From: Acholoe squamosa
Taxonomy: Eukaryota; Annelida; Polychaeta; Phyllodocida; Polynoidae
Direction of reading: 5' to 3'
Assembly: GCA_949317995.1 (NCBI GenBank)
Contig: OX439043.1
Span: 59,165,339 to 59,229,338 of the forward strand
DNA: 64,000 nt
The position numbers were made by a program, and so were the translations under genes. The notes under the pieces are model-generated. The model ran no database searches and was not told the DNA's origin. It worked only from the letters and a program-made list of their open reading frames with translations. How positions within the stretch are numbered: position 1 is the stretch's first letter; each line of letters opens with the position of its first letter. This document shows positions 1 to 10,812 of this stretch, in pieces.

Positions 1-1044
1 GCAAAAGAGGTCGACCGCGACATTTTCGGTGGCTCCGAGGGAAAGGAGACTAGAAATAGCTCAACTCCTTTAAAAGGGGAGAGAAACTGTGCATTCACGT
101 GGAAACCTATCAATCCTACCACGTTGTCAAATAATGAGAATTGCCCGGGGGGGGGGGGGTACTTAGGGTTGGATGGGGTACCGACTGCCAAACGGCCCTC
201 AAACTCGGGACCGGTGAGATGCTACACAGGCCCAAAAACAGGGACCAGTGACTGGGTGCACCTTAAAAAGGGGGCCGATAGACACCCCCCTACCAGTACC
301 AGGGAAATGTGCATGGTCATCAGCACATCTAATTAATTAAATTAGGATTAGGATTGTCTGATGCTTTGTAGATCATAGAGAAGAGAGACAAAGCCAGCTC
401 TATAACATTCCATTTAACACCTTGATGGGAAACTAAGTGTTTGCCTCTGTCTTTATTAGTTTATAAACTGTCACATAAACACTGCGGGCTTCCCTATCCC
501 ACTTAAAAGGGTCTATTTCTCCTCTTTTCTATCCCCTCAGGATGTGTGTGGTGCACATATGCGCGGGCACTGACGCATTCCTCTGTGAAATTGTGTAATC
601 TAGTTCTCGCCATGAATATGACCTTAGATGTCGAAATGGCGTTAAACATCTATTACTCACTCACTCACTCATAAAAACTGCAAACAAGGGTGTTCTCAAC
701 AAATTGTCTGACAGAGACGAGTGGCTTTGTATCCCTTGAAATCAGGGGACAGGTGGATCAAGGACCTTGAAATTAGAGGACCGGTGGATCATTTATGGAA
801 ACTAGGACCGGTCCGATCCCCTTGATTTAGGGGGCCGGTAGTTTGGCAGTCGGTGGATACCATCATAGAGTGGGTAGCCCCCCCCCCCCGTGGAGCATTG
901 CCTAAACACCATTCAGGAATCCCTCAAACTAAGAAATTTCACTCATATATGCCTCAGGTATTTGTTGTCTTATCATGTTGTTGGAAAGCGAAAATACCCA
1001 GAACGCCTTTTAAGATTAGAAAGAAATATATAAAGATCCCTTAC
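1..1044. other. Left edge: presumed intron 3 of the second cytokine-like gene
   Basis: No helix B-D exon is visible here. The stretch holds a poly-G tract near 150-160, a SINE-like tail (607-676), GGACCGGTGGATC-type short repeats at 750-820 and a poly-C tract near 880. A possible acceptor (TTTCTAG) near 49 on the minus strand leads into an open frame that runs off the edge, but it does not look like a cytokine helix. Confidence 0.4.
607..676 (+). repeat. SINE-like 3' tail
   Basis: The sequence runs through TCGCCATGAATATGACCTTA and ATGGCGTTAAACATC into an ACTC tetranucleotide array (ACTCACTCACTCACTC). A GGCGTTAAAC segment followed by a short tandem tail is typical of tRNA-derived SINEs in many marine invertebrates, as I recall. 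I did not find a clear tRNA-like head, so the copy looks truncated. Confidence 0.4.
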
Positions 1045-1116
1045 CTTCAGACTCCATTCTTGTTGCATCTCGGTGGAAGTCAGCACCTTGTAGGTTTCAC
1101 TATCAGGTTCAATGTT
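1045..1116 (-). CDS. Second cytokine-like gene, coding exon 3
   Basis: The acceptor has a long pyrimidine tract (CTCTTTCTTTGATACAG) and the donor is gtaagg at 1039-1044. This 72-nt exon is phase 0 on both sides, like the 96-nt exon 3 of the IL-6-like gene. In this fold it would cover the end of helix A and the AB loop. Confidence 0.58.
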
Positions 1117-2592
1117 CTGTATCAAAGAAAGAGTGAAAAAGGTTATATGACACAACAATTCCCATGGCAATTTCTCAGTCATCTGTTGACAAATTAGAAA
1201 GTGGAGATAACAGAAAGTGTCGCTATTTCGATATCAGAGTAACTAATTCTGGTTTGAGAGCAAAGTTTCTAACTTGATATCAGAGTGCTAACAGCGACAT
1301 AGCTGTCCAGACTTTGCTATTAACTTTATTACCAAAGTTCTATTTGTTTTAAAAGATCTAACATGCAAATCAACTTTTTTAGTTTTGATTGAAAAAATCT
1401 ACCTCAGATATATATCAAAATCACAAACTGTAGTAAACTGATTAAAACAACTCACATTATGATAAGCCACTTCTAGGGGATGAAGGTCGTTGCCGTGGCT
1501 ACTCTGAGCGATGCTTCTGATCTCCTGCTCTGTCTGGCTGGCGGTGTCTGAAGTCTGAGGGGTAGTGCTCACGTAGTTATACGTCACAGCACTTGTTGTA
1601 GCAGGACTGGAGCCTGCCAACAGGTTGGCACATGTGAGACCAGTGGGTAAGGGACAGGAGAGGTCGTCCCTCCTGTACCTGCCTGGTCTGGCCTCGCAAC
1701 TCTGAGAGTGGACGCCCAGAAGGAGGAGTAGACATAGAGCAGCTGCCGGGATGAGGGGCCAACCTGGAGGGGAGAAAGTGACACCTTCAGATAACATAAG
1801 CCTGATGAACCCTTCACAGGCCCCCGCATAGTGGTTTAATGATCCATGGAGCTTTTCTTGTGATAATGCAGAAATGCTCAGTTGCGGTTAACAAGGGGGG
1901 TATTTGGCACAATAGAACAGTACAATGTACTCAAACTCCAAAACTTTTAAAAGTGGAATATATTCGTCTTATAATGTGTATGCTGCTAACTTGACAGAAT
2001 TGAGAATGGTTCCAAAACTGGAACATATTCGTCTTATGTTTTGACAATGTCAGTTTATTAAGTGTGTGATCGTTACCGGTACTTTTGATGCAGAGGCCAA
2101 AACAAGGGGGTGCTGATCAAACTCATTGATCGGGAGTTTTGAATCAAGAAGAAAACAAAATGTATTGAGCGTTGACTCTATAGAAATAAACCTATGATTT
2201 GAGAGATTCGCTAGCTTTATTGATAAACCTCATCCTAACAACATTAATGCTCCCATTGTAAAATCTAATCCATGTGGACTTAATATTGACTATGTACATT
2301 CCCCTTCCCATTATGTGGTAGAAATAAATGAATAAGATATAAAAGAAAAATTTGTCAAAAGGCTGAAGAGTATAGAAATATATACTATCCCTAAACACAC
2401 AATATATTAGTGTAGGTACATTTAGATGTGTCTATATAGGAACTGCATCCCTGTCACATTGGCAAACCTAGAAGTACTTATGTATATGTGACAGTGTACA
2501 TAACTATAGAACTAGTGTCCATTTTTGGTATAAAACATTGATAGAGTTGGAAACGTACCATGGATGCGGGCAGTGGTAGTTTGAGGTGACAT
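1045..2592 (-). CDS. Second secreted cytokine-like gene, first three coding exons (partial; 3' end beyond the window)
   Basis: Exons 2559-2592, 1456-1763 and 1045-1116 join in phases 1, 0 and 0, exactly as in the IL-6-like gene on the same strand at 39.7-46.8 kb. The first 114 codons start MSPQTTTARIHGWPLI and continue AAALCLLLLLGVHSQS, a convincing signal peptide split by intron 1. A region with cysteines (DDLSCPLPTGLTC) and a Thr/Ser-rich stretch follow, then a helix-A-like end (TEQEIRSIAQSSHGNDL). Exon 3 adds 24 residues (NIEPDSETYKVLTSTEMQQE). The final exon, expected to hold helices B-D, is not present in 1-1044. Sequence identity to the other gene is low; kinship rests on exon plan, phases and secretion signal. 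Confidence 0.62.
1456..1763 (-). CDS. Second cytokine-like gene, coding exon 2
   Basis: The acceptor TTTCTCCCCTCCAG precedes 1763 and the donor gtgagt lies at 1450-1455. The 308-nt exon is open throughout, starts with two bases of a split codon and ends in phase 0. It carries the hydrophobic signal core (LIPAAALCLLLLLGV), three cysteines in the mature protein and a predicted helix near its end. Confidence 0.68.
2559..2592 (-). CDS. Second cytokine-like gene, coding exon 1
   Basis: The ATG at 2590-2592 has A at -3 and is the first ATG after a TATA box at 2715-2720. The exon encodes MSPQTTTARIH plus one G, and the donor gtacgt follows at 2553-2558. Joined to exon 2, the G completes a glycine codon and the frame runs straight into the hydrophobic signal core. 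Confidence 0.6.
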
Positions 2593-2714
2593 GCTAGTAG
2601 ATGCTATTGGTCGAGCTCTGTATGCGTTGCTAATGCTTGTCGGCGTTCTAGTCGCTCGGAGTGAATGCTTAAACCTCTGTGCTTATACTTAAATTTGAAG
2701 GGTACCCCTCTCTC

Positions 2715-2795
2715 TATATATGGATACGCTGCACCGCATCCCACTCACATAACTACTAATGGAAAAGTCCACTTCCTTAATTCTTCATGACGTCC
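2715..2795 (-). promoter_or_regulatory. Core promoter of the second cytokine-like gene
   Basis: On the minus strand TATATAGA (from 2721 down) lies about 125 bp upstream of the start codon. Upstream are GGACTTTTCC at 2761-2770 (NF-kB-like, imperfect) and GGACGTCA at 2788-2795 (one base from the CRE consensus TGACGTCA). Element types and order match the IL-6-like gene promoter. No ATG occurs between the expected start site (about 2688) and the chosen start codon. Confidence 0.5.
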
Positions 2796-3350
2796 TTCCT
2801 ATTTTAGACCCCCCACCCTTAATCCATACCCCCCCCCCTCCACGGTTACTGGGTGGGCGGACTTGATTGTTGTCACTAATGTTGAACAATGAACCCGGTA
2901 GGGCAACTACAAGACATGGAATCTCAGTCTTGACTTAACTCAGTGGATACTGCTGAATTGTGAAAAAAAATCACTATTTGAAATACTGCTAGGTTTATAT
3001 GGCCGAGCAGACAACCAGAAAGGATAATCTCCAGGGTCGGATCCAGGATTTTGAAGGGGGGGCGCCCCTCATTTAGCCCCTAATTTTGGCTAAATTCTAG
3101 GGTAAAAAAGTTATGTAAACTCTTAAGTACATGGGAAAGATCCGCCACTGATCTCGATAGTTTCGAGCCCACTGATTATAAAAAAAAATGTTTTCTACAA
3201 GTTTGTCCTTTCTTGTTTTGGCTTCAAATCTAAAAAAATAGGCAGTCAAATGGAGCTATCGATGTTATCTTTAACTACCTCTGCTCTTTTTCTTCATTTT
3301 GTCTCTTACGTCGATAGTCCACTTGGCATTTTTCACACGATTGATACATA
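2796..3350. other. Intergenic, no gene seen
   Basis: Poly-C tracts near 2828 and poly-A runs near 2964 and 3180. A degraded GGGGGGGCGCCCC segment near 3055 is reminiscent of poly-G-bearing elements elsewhere in the window. No coding signal. Confidence 0.5.
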
Positions 3351-4437
3351 TAGGGTAGATTAACCTAAAGACGACCACATACCTAGAGTTGACCACCTGT
3401 CAGCTTGTTTTTCTCATTTTCACATGTAGTGCATTGGTCTTAAACCCTAATATTATTGAAATAGAGGTGTTATAGTACCCCATAGAATGATGTCCTGGAA
3501 TATATGAAGTTATTGTCATTGCATGATAATACTCTAAAGGTCCCATGTTTGAATGGTTTTTACCATGACCAGCTGGTCATTATATCAGAATTCTCCAATT
3601 TTGGTCTGATAATTTGAAGATGACAAGTGCTCACATATACACCATTTTGACTCTAGGCATAGATAAATATCTTTGCTAAATGATAGCATAAGGAAATGTG
3701 CAGAAATGTTACATACTTTCTGTATAGGACTTATTTCCTATAACATAACAATTTCACCTTGAGATGACCACAATTTCACCTTGAGCAGACCACCCCTTAC
3801 TGAGTTATTTATGCATTTCATTGAATAGATACAATTTTACCTTTACTGGAATCCTACTACTAGTAGTATGTAGAGTAAGTTGTGATACTGAGAGCATGAT
3901 GATAAAATCAAGAGCTGGGTTAGTATAGTGCATATTTCAAATTGATTAAAGCACAGTTAAAACAAAGCTTTTTTAATGCAGGGTTAGATGTTTACCATAT
4001 CAACAGGCATGCCATTGTTCCAATTTTCATTTTATTTTAGCCACTCTAAATCATATATTTTCCTTATGGTGCAGTATCTTTTATGATGCTATTTTATTTC
4101 AAATATATTTAAGGAACTTGTTTAATCTTTAACTTGATGCTTTAATCAAAAGGGCTTTATCAAAAGGGTGGATATTAAGTGGTCAACTCTAGGTGCAAAT
4201 TGGTCTTCTCAAGGTGAAATTGACCTAAATGGAATGTTTATAGTAAGGGTGATAAACTAGAAATAAAATATATAAATGGATTTTCGAAATATAACAGGTA
4301 CAAAAACCCAAACAATTATCTTCCATTCAGTGTATTTTGGAAATCTGAAGACCCAAAACTTCCAGAGATATTAGCAACTACAAATACCTGATTAAAAACC
4401 TGCACAGGAATGGTCGTCTTTAGGTTAATCTACCCTA
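3351..4437. mobile_element. Non-autonomous DNA transposon with 27-bp perfect TIRs and repeated subterminal motifs
   Basis: Positions 3351-3377 (TAGGGTAGATTAACC...) are repeated exactly, in inverted orientation, at 4411-4437. The outer TA at each end may be the target duplication, making the true terminus GGGTAG. Inside are short repeats around GACCAC: CAATTTCACCTTGAG occurs at 3749-3763 and 3771-3785 and inverted near 4209, and CCTAGAGTTGACCAC near 3383 is inverted near 4178. There is no transposase frame, so the element is non-autonomous. Superfamily is not certain. Confidence 0.8.
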
Positions 4438-6420
4438 CATTTCCTATATAAATTTCTGCAACAGAGGCCTACTAGACAGTGAGTGTTACATTGATAGTCC
4501 CCTATAGCGGACTACCAATGGTATCAATGGACATCTTGTACAAACTCCGGATGTATAATAATATATGTGGCACAAGTACAAAAGGAACTGTCCTAACATG
4601 CATGATTTCCTAAAGTGGGCATATAGGCCTACCTGCCATGGAGGGAAGCAAGAAAAAAGAGACGGACAGCATGGGGCACATTCAAACCAGTCTAGTGTTA
4701 CTCGTAACTCACAAACTGAAGTACCGGCAGTGATTAGGGATATTTCCAACAGGCAGATTCTATAGCTTGTACAATCTTATCTCTAAAAATGACGTTTCGC
4801 TTTACCTCTTCATACCTAGCAAAGCAGGATCGACCCTGCAAGTCTCACAGAAAGGAAACTGATTTTTATAGCGATTTCGTTCATTTATATAATTTCCATC
4901 CTAATTTAGTCTTAATCGTCTGTCATATGGGGAGAAGGGGCCCTCTAAGATATTTTCTTTTATTTACCTCATACAGGGTACTGTTCACACACTCTAGATT
5001 AGTATCACTCATTGCAATATTCGAGGGCGCGAGGGGCGTGCCCCCCCCTTTTTTATCAGTATTTATTTCCTTATTTTGGATCTAAAATATGCTATAAGGT
5101 AGCACCTTTTCAGGTGAGCCCCCACCTTTTGGGCCGCCCCCTCCTCCTTTTCAAACTCCGCAAACCGATGCTGATTTCTGTTTATGGTCTTCATGTGTGA
5201 CTTATGAATATTCAATTTCTGATTAGAATATATTCAAACAACACAAAAGTTAACTAAATTTCGGAACTATGGGGGTAGCATTTCTCAGCAATACTTTGAG
5301 ACCACCTGATAGACCTAAAATTATAGAGTTAGAACTTTTCTTTTACTTTGATAGCGTTCCATTGATAAGAATGAACAAAATATGTAACTTTTTTTTTCAA
5401 TGACCTATGAATAACTCAATGTACAAAAATGCGCGAAATCCCCCCCCCCCGTCACTTGAAAGTCCCTCGCCTAGGTTTTCATATTTTAAGTAACTTGAAA
5501 TGCACAATACCTTTAAAATCTTATGAGCCTTATTGGTTGTTGCATTTTGTCTGAAAGTTCGTGTTTCCCCCACTACTGACTTACCATTTCGCGCCTACGA
5601 TGCACATTTGATGAGTAAAAGGTAATTGCAAATAAGAATGATAACGACCATGCTGTGCTGATTGCAGTGTATACTCTATCGGGGTGGATCTCATGCTCGC
5701 TGATCCACCGAAATACCGCTGCCACTCTTCAACTGGTATCAATAGCCGCTGGCCAGTCTCGTCCGGTTGGGATTCTAGGGAACTTCCTATCTCGTGTTTA
5801 TGGATGAAATGACCTTCATACTACAGCATATCCTTAATTAATTTATTGTCCCTTTGATACTGATAAGAGTCTGATTGAAGTCATTTGTGTAATGGCCCCC
5901 TCCCACCCCTTCCTCCTCCCACCTCCTTCCCCTTAGTATAATACATATTGTGCGGACGTCCATTTTCTGACTGACACTCCCACCTCCACTGACCAATGAG
6001 CATGAAGTCTGATCATCCTACTAAGGACCCGGTCATTGAAGGAGAATGGCTAGTTTGTTGAGATCTGCCTGTAGTGTGGGTACGAACACGGACAGCTAGT
6101 CAGCCTGTATATTGTGGGTACAAACATGGGCAGCTAGTCAGCCTAGGTATTCTAGTGGTGCAGTTGTATAACAAATTGGCTATCACACGTACCATTATTC
6201 AGAGATGCCACTTTTCCTGGTTTACCAGGAATTCCTGGTTTTCGTTTCAAGATACCTGTATTAAATCATGTTAAATTCCTGGGAAAATGTGTCCAAAAAA
6301 ATCAGTTTTCCTGGTTTTTGTTGGCCAGTCAGTGGCAACTCCGATTATTACTGCATGGCATCTATAGGCGGGGAAGGGGGGGGGGGGGCACGCCCTGACG
6401 GTGGCGAACAAGGATCTGTA
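4438..6420. other. Intergenic, no gene seen
   Basis: Contains poly-C tracts near 5040 and 5441, poly-T near 5390, and a short near-direct repeat (GGGTACGAACACGGACAGCTAGTCAGCCT) near 6077 and 6116, of which only the pattern is relevant. Short open frames (4486-5085) lack any recognisable domain and overlap on both strands. Confidence 0.5.
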
Positions 6421-6425
6421 CTTGA

Positions 6426-6498
<73 letters not shown>
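6426..6498. repeat. (TA)n microsatellite, about 36 units
   Basis: Pure alternating TA abuts the left terminus of the DNA transposon that starts at 6499. A shorter TA run (20936-20949) abuts the right terminus. The transposon either inserted at TA repeats or carried them. Confidence 0.95.
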
Positions 6499-6500
<2 letters not shown>

Positions 6501-6844
6501 GGGTGGGGCTCCAGAAAATGTCCAATTTTGAGAAAAAATGATCAAATTTTTTAATTACCCTTAGACTTCTATAGTTTTACATGTCTGTGGAGGAGGTGAT
6601 AAGACATGAGAATGCTAAATATTGTGAAGTTGGGATTTTTCCATCATTTTCTACTTTTTAGCTCAAAATGCATATATTTTAAGCATCAAGAGGGGTGTTA
6701 CGTTCATCAGATTTGATTAAATGAGATAAAATTGTGGAAAAATGATTTTCAAACAATATACCATGATATATATTCACTGGAACCTGGTAGAGATGTATCT
6801 CTTCTATGCACAGAATATCATATATAAATTTTTCCTTTGTTTCC

Positions 6845-7168
6845 ACATATCTTGTGTCATGCTTAAGATATCAGGTAAATTGAGAAAATGATGGATTTGC
6901 TCTAAGTTCATTTAAAAATTCTTGTAAACAACAAAAAAAATATAAAATTGAACAATGTTCCACTAACTGACAATTGGAAATGATTGTATTCACTTTTATT
7001 AGCTATACATATCTTGTGTCATGCTTAAAATATCAGGTAAATTGAGAAAATGATGGATTTGCTCTAAGTTCATTTAAAAATTCTTGTAAACAACAACAAA
7101 AATATAAAATTGAACAATGTTCCACTAACTGACAATTGGAAATGATTGTATTCACTTTTATTAGCTAT
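6845..7168. repeat. Tandem duplication, period 162 bp
   Basis: 6845-7006 is repeated at 7007-7168 with only a couple of substitutions (for example GCTTAAGATATC versus GCTTAAAATATC). It lies in the left half of the split DNA transposon. Recent internal duplication is the simplest reading. Confidence 0.9.
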
Positions 7169-7410
7169 ACCTAAAGATATTTCTTTGATCTACTTATGCA
7201 TTATAAAGGATTTTATCTTTGATAAGTCATTAGCCTGAATCCGATGAACGTAACATTTTTGGGGAAAATCATGAAATATCTCCTTAAAGAATATATCTAT
7301 CTGGAAAATTCATATCCCATGCTGATTAGGTTGATTTTCTCAGGCTTACTGGTTGTTTAAAATTTTCTTCATGGATGATTTATGCCATACATATGCTATC
7401 ATCAGTTTAT

Positions 7411-7505
7411 CCGATGAACGTAACAGTCTGATGAACGTAACACCAAAAATCTGATGAACGTAACATAAATCCGATGAACGTAACATAAATCTGATGAACG
7501 TAACA
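7411..7505 (+). repeat. Array of five GATGAACGTAACA motifs (subterminal iterons)
   Basis: Copies start at 7411, 7428, 7451, 7471 and 7491, the last three at exact 20-bp spacing with an AAAT spacer. A single copy lies at 7241-7255 and an inverted one at about 6696-6709. Two more at 20-bp spacing lie past the retrotransposon (20179-20193, 20199-20213). Spaced short repeats inside a transposon often bind its transposase; that role is inferred. Confidence 0.75.
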
Positions 7506-7515
7506 TTTATGATTG

Positions 7516-7983
7516 TGTGGTGGTCCCGCGTCGTCTTCGAGGTACCTTCGTGGTCCTCGTGGGCGACGTCGAGAGCACCTCTATTACCCGACGCCTGGGG
7601 GCGCTGGAGTCCGGCGCCACGTCACCACTTGGTCACGTGGCCCTCGACTCCAGTGTATATAAGGCCGTTGTACGGCCTTCCTCAGGGTCAGTCCAGCCCC
7701 GACTGACCATCGTGAGCGATGGTTGGCGGCTGCCCGGCTACCATATTCTAGTACTCCTCTGTGCTGCTGCACAGAGGAGGTGTATGTGGAATATCAACTG
7801 TAGACACTAGAAGGCCTAGTGTCGAACCTGTTATAGAGTTCAAAATCTCCCACCTGTAACTGTGATCGAGAACGGCTGATGCCTATGTGTTATTAGACAA
7901 TAAAGTTTTAACTGGAACCTGAATAGTTGTTCTTTGTTGTTTATTGAAAGATTCGATTGAACATCGAGGGGTAGAACACTACA
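7516..7983 (+). repeat. 5' LTR
   Basis: The LTR starts TGTGGTGGTCCC and ends ACACTACA. A TATA box (TATATAAG, 7656-7663) follows an E-box (CACGTG) in a GC-rich U3. A perfect 11-bp stem-loop (CTCCTCTGTGC, loop TGCT) lies at about 7754-7779. The polyadenylation signal AATAAA is at 7899-7904. Differences from the 3' LTR: one near 7665, two near 7847-7852, one near 7874, two near 7937-7947. Confidence 0.95.
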
Positions 7984-7984
7984 C

Positions 7985-7996
7985 TGGTGCCGTGAC
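7985..7996 (+). other. Primer binding site, probably for tRNA-His
   Basis: TGGTGCCGTGAC begins one base after the 5' LTR. It is complementary to the 3' end of animal tRNA-His (GUCACGGCACCA) as I recall that sequence. The match is 12 bases. I did not compare it with other tRNAs by search. Confidence 0.65.
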
Positions 7997-8043
7997 CAGT
8001 TGTCAACTTTAGTCCGCATAGGTAATGCGAGCTTAAGTTCGAC

Positions 8044-10812
8044 ATGCAGGGTCACTTGGATGAAGGTGATGACCCCAATCACCAAAATCAAGTGACTACA
8101 GGCCCGTTAGTGGATAGAAATGATCCACTAATCAGTGGTGGTTTGAACCACTCTCTGATAATAGGTCCATCGTCTGACCCGTTGGGCCTGTATCAAAGGA
8201 GCCGACTACTCAATTGGCGAGTATCGACTCAACTCTCTCCGGCGGCTGAGAATTTCTTGAGGACACAGAGTTTGTCCTATGTAGAAAAATCAGCCTCGCC
8301 CGTTGGAACTCCAATGGGCCTTGGCAGTTGGTCCTTCGAGGGTCCCTCGCCCGTGTCGATACAAGGAAGTATTGACAGTGGCAGGGGACTCAACGAGAAG
8401 TTGCTGCAAGAGCAGCAATGCCAACTGCGCCAGGGTCGCCAGCAGTTGGATGCTCTCGCGAGTAACACCACGAAAGCTCAGGAGAAGAGTACAGAAATAG
8501 AGCTGAAATTGGAACAGCTTAGGCAGCAAGCGCTAGAGGCTTCGAACAAGACTCAGATCGCGAATAGAGAACTTACTGATCTTCAGGAGAAGGTCAAGCA
8601 GCTCTCTAGCGAAAAAGAGTCCTTGCTTGCAACGAAGTCGGAGATCGAGCGTAGTCGATTGACAGCAATGGATTGTCAATCCCTAAAAGCGAAGATCGAT
8701 CGCCTTGCTACTAGCTGCCGAGAATGTGTCGAGAGAGCTCGAAACGATTTTCGGGATGCCCAACACGAGCAGACGTCCCTTAAACATAAGTTGAAACTAC
8801 AAGAAGTAGAAAAGACTATGTTGGAGGAACAACTGCAAGAGTTGCGGCATGAGTTGAACCAACAATCAGCCGAGCATACTGAAGAAGTAGCTGAGCACCT
8901 AACGGCTTATGAAAAGCAGGTCAAACAGCTACGTCAGGAACGGGAGTCGTTACTCTGTCAGATGCAAGCTGACGAGGATGCTCGAGCCAGGGACGAGGCA
9001 GAAATGCGTCGTCGCTGTGAGGAACGAATCGAACACGCAAACAAAATGGCAGAATATCAGGTTCTAATGGAACAGAAAGCGAGGCACGAGGCCGAGCTTA
9101 ATTCCTTGAAGTCTGAATCCCTAGTAGCCCAATCACTGAAAGATCAGAAGGATTCGGATAATCTGGGAGCCATGCGTGGAGAAATCGATAAGCTCCGACG
9201 AGAGATATTGTCTCGCAGGAAGGCTGATGAAGCCAGGGTGAATAAAGAAGTTCGTGATGAACTCGCACTCGAGGAACGTCTGAAGGAGCAGACGGAATCC
9301 AAATTGCGTGCCGCTAGACTTCGAGAGAAGCAACAAAGTAGTGAATGCAGCACTACTAGAGTTGCTACTCAAGAGGACCTAGTCGAAAACCCTGACTACA
9401 GAGAGTGGCTTGATCGTGCCATGAAGGAGGTCAAGCAGCTCTTCGCCATCAGCGAGCAACGAGATCTCTCGAAGCCCGAACATGCCCGCCTGGAATTCCT
9501 AGTGTCGGAATTAAGACAGGCGGAACGTTCAAAACAGCAGGCTGAGATAGATAGAATGGTGGGGGCAATCGACGACATCTCGAAAGTGGATTCGAGGTCA
9601 TGTCGGACCCAACCTGTTCCTTCGATGCCGCGCACCGATGGTCTAAGTGGAGTGATCGGACAGTTCTCGACCCCTACCACGACCCAACAACATGTTGATC
9701 CACCCAAATATAGGGATATCAGATTCGAGGCTTTGCGCCTGAGTGACGCCGATTCTGGTAACCCCTGGGGGATGAATCATAGTCATGCAGACACGACTAT
9801 GAGAAACATGGGGATGGACCATCAAATACCTAGAAGAGGTACAACATTCGCTCTTGATCAGGTCAGGAGATCAAGCAGAATGTTTGAAAATACCTCTATC
9901 GGGCATGAACCAGCCTGAACTAGGTCAGTCGAGTGCCCTCCATTTACATGGAAGGACGAGTGGCTCCGTTGGTACCACGGATTCAATCACGTCCGTCGAG
10001 TAAATGTGTGGACCTCGAGTATGGCATTAGCTCAACTCCTCATGTTACTCCAAAATGGCCCCGCAGCTGATACTGTGTGGCTATGGGAGGAGCATGGAGA
10101 TGGGACTTTGGATGGACTGGTCGACATGGTAACGGAAGCCATGACTTCTAGCCTCCAAGATCCCATTGTCACAATGGAGAAGAGATGCTAAGGCAAGAAC
10201 GAAAGCATTAGAGCCTATGGCTTTGCTTTGAGACGTCTTGCCGGCGATGCCTATCCAGGTGTGGACTTCTCGGTTGAATGGCTCATAACCAAAGACAACC
10301 AGTTGTTCATAGGAGGATTGTATGACGTTGATTTACAACAAGACGTTCTTCGAGAGTGGCGCACTTACATGTCCCTCAAGGATCTCATGGACTTGGCAGA
10401 CGAGTTGTTGCGGAAACGACAACTCCTGCCGAAGTTGGTGAATCCTACCTCGACAAATGCATTGTCGGCGTTGGCCAACGCCGCTTTGGTCGAGGAGGGA
10501 CAGGGGGAGGTGTCCTCATACTCGAAGCCCGGGGCGGGGAGTAAGACTAAGAAAAGTCAGAAATCCGCTGGTAAATCGAAAACACCAAACAAGGCCTCCA
10601 AACCCAAGGTACAGGAACAGACCTTCTCGCTGAGTCAATTAAAGAATTTACTCAGGGTTATCGAGGGAGGGGATGTCCCTGTTACTAACTCGGAGAAGCC
10701 GAGTACCCCTCCGTCCGACGCCAAGTGTTGGAACTGCAAGAAGCAGGGGCATTTCGCACGAACTTGCCCCGAGCCGATTAAAGGTCTACCACCTGACGCG
10801 ACGGAAAACTGA
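8044..10812 (+). pseudogene. gag: gag, one frame with two in-frame stops
   Basis: The ATG at 8044 has G at -3. The frame runs 922 codons to TGA 10810-10812, broken by TGA at 9916-9918 and TAA at 10189-10191. The N-terminal 600 residues are dominated by a long coiled coil (about 115-460; Glu/Gln/Lys/Leu-rich). The next 300 residues carry the capsid-like part (EWLRWYHGFNHV and later SIRAYGFALRRLAGDAYP), a Lys/Ser-rich linker, and a zinc knuckle CWNCKKQGHFARTC near residue 895. Gag binds RNA and builds the particle. The coiled coil makes it unusually long for a Gypsy Gag. The first stop could be a CGA codon changed by C-to-T. Confidence 0.88.

Noticed and set aside
1-49. Possible last exon of the second cytokine-like gene after TTTCTAG
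   Set aside because: The reading gives Pro/Arg-rich residues, not a helix B; too short to judge at the window edge.
6268-6545. Open frames with long Ile-Tyr runs on both strands
   Set aside because: Translation of the (TA)n microsatellite.
7494-7810. Open frames of 60-97 codons, repeated at 19551-19856
   Set aside because: They lie inside the two LTRs and are near-identical for that reason.
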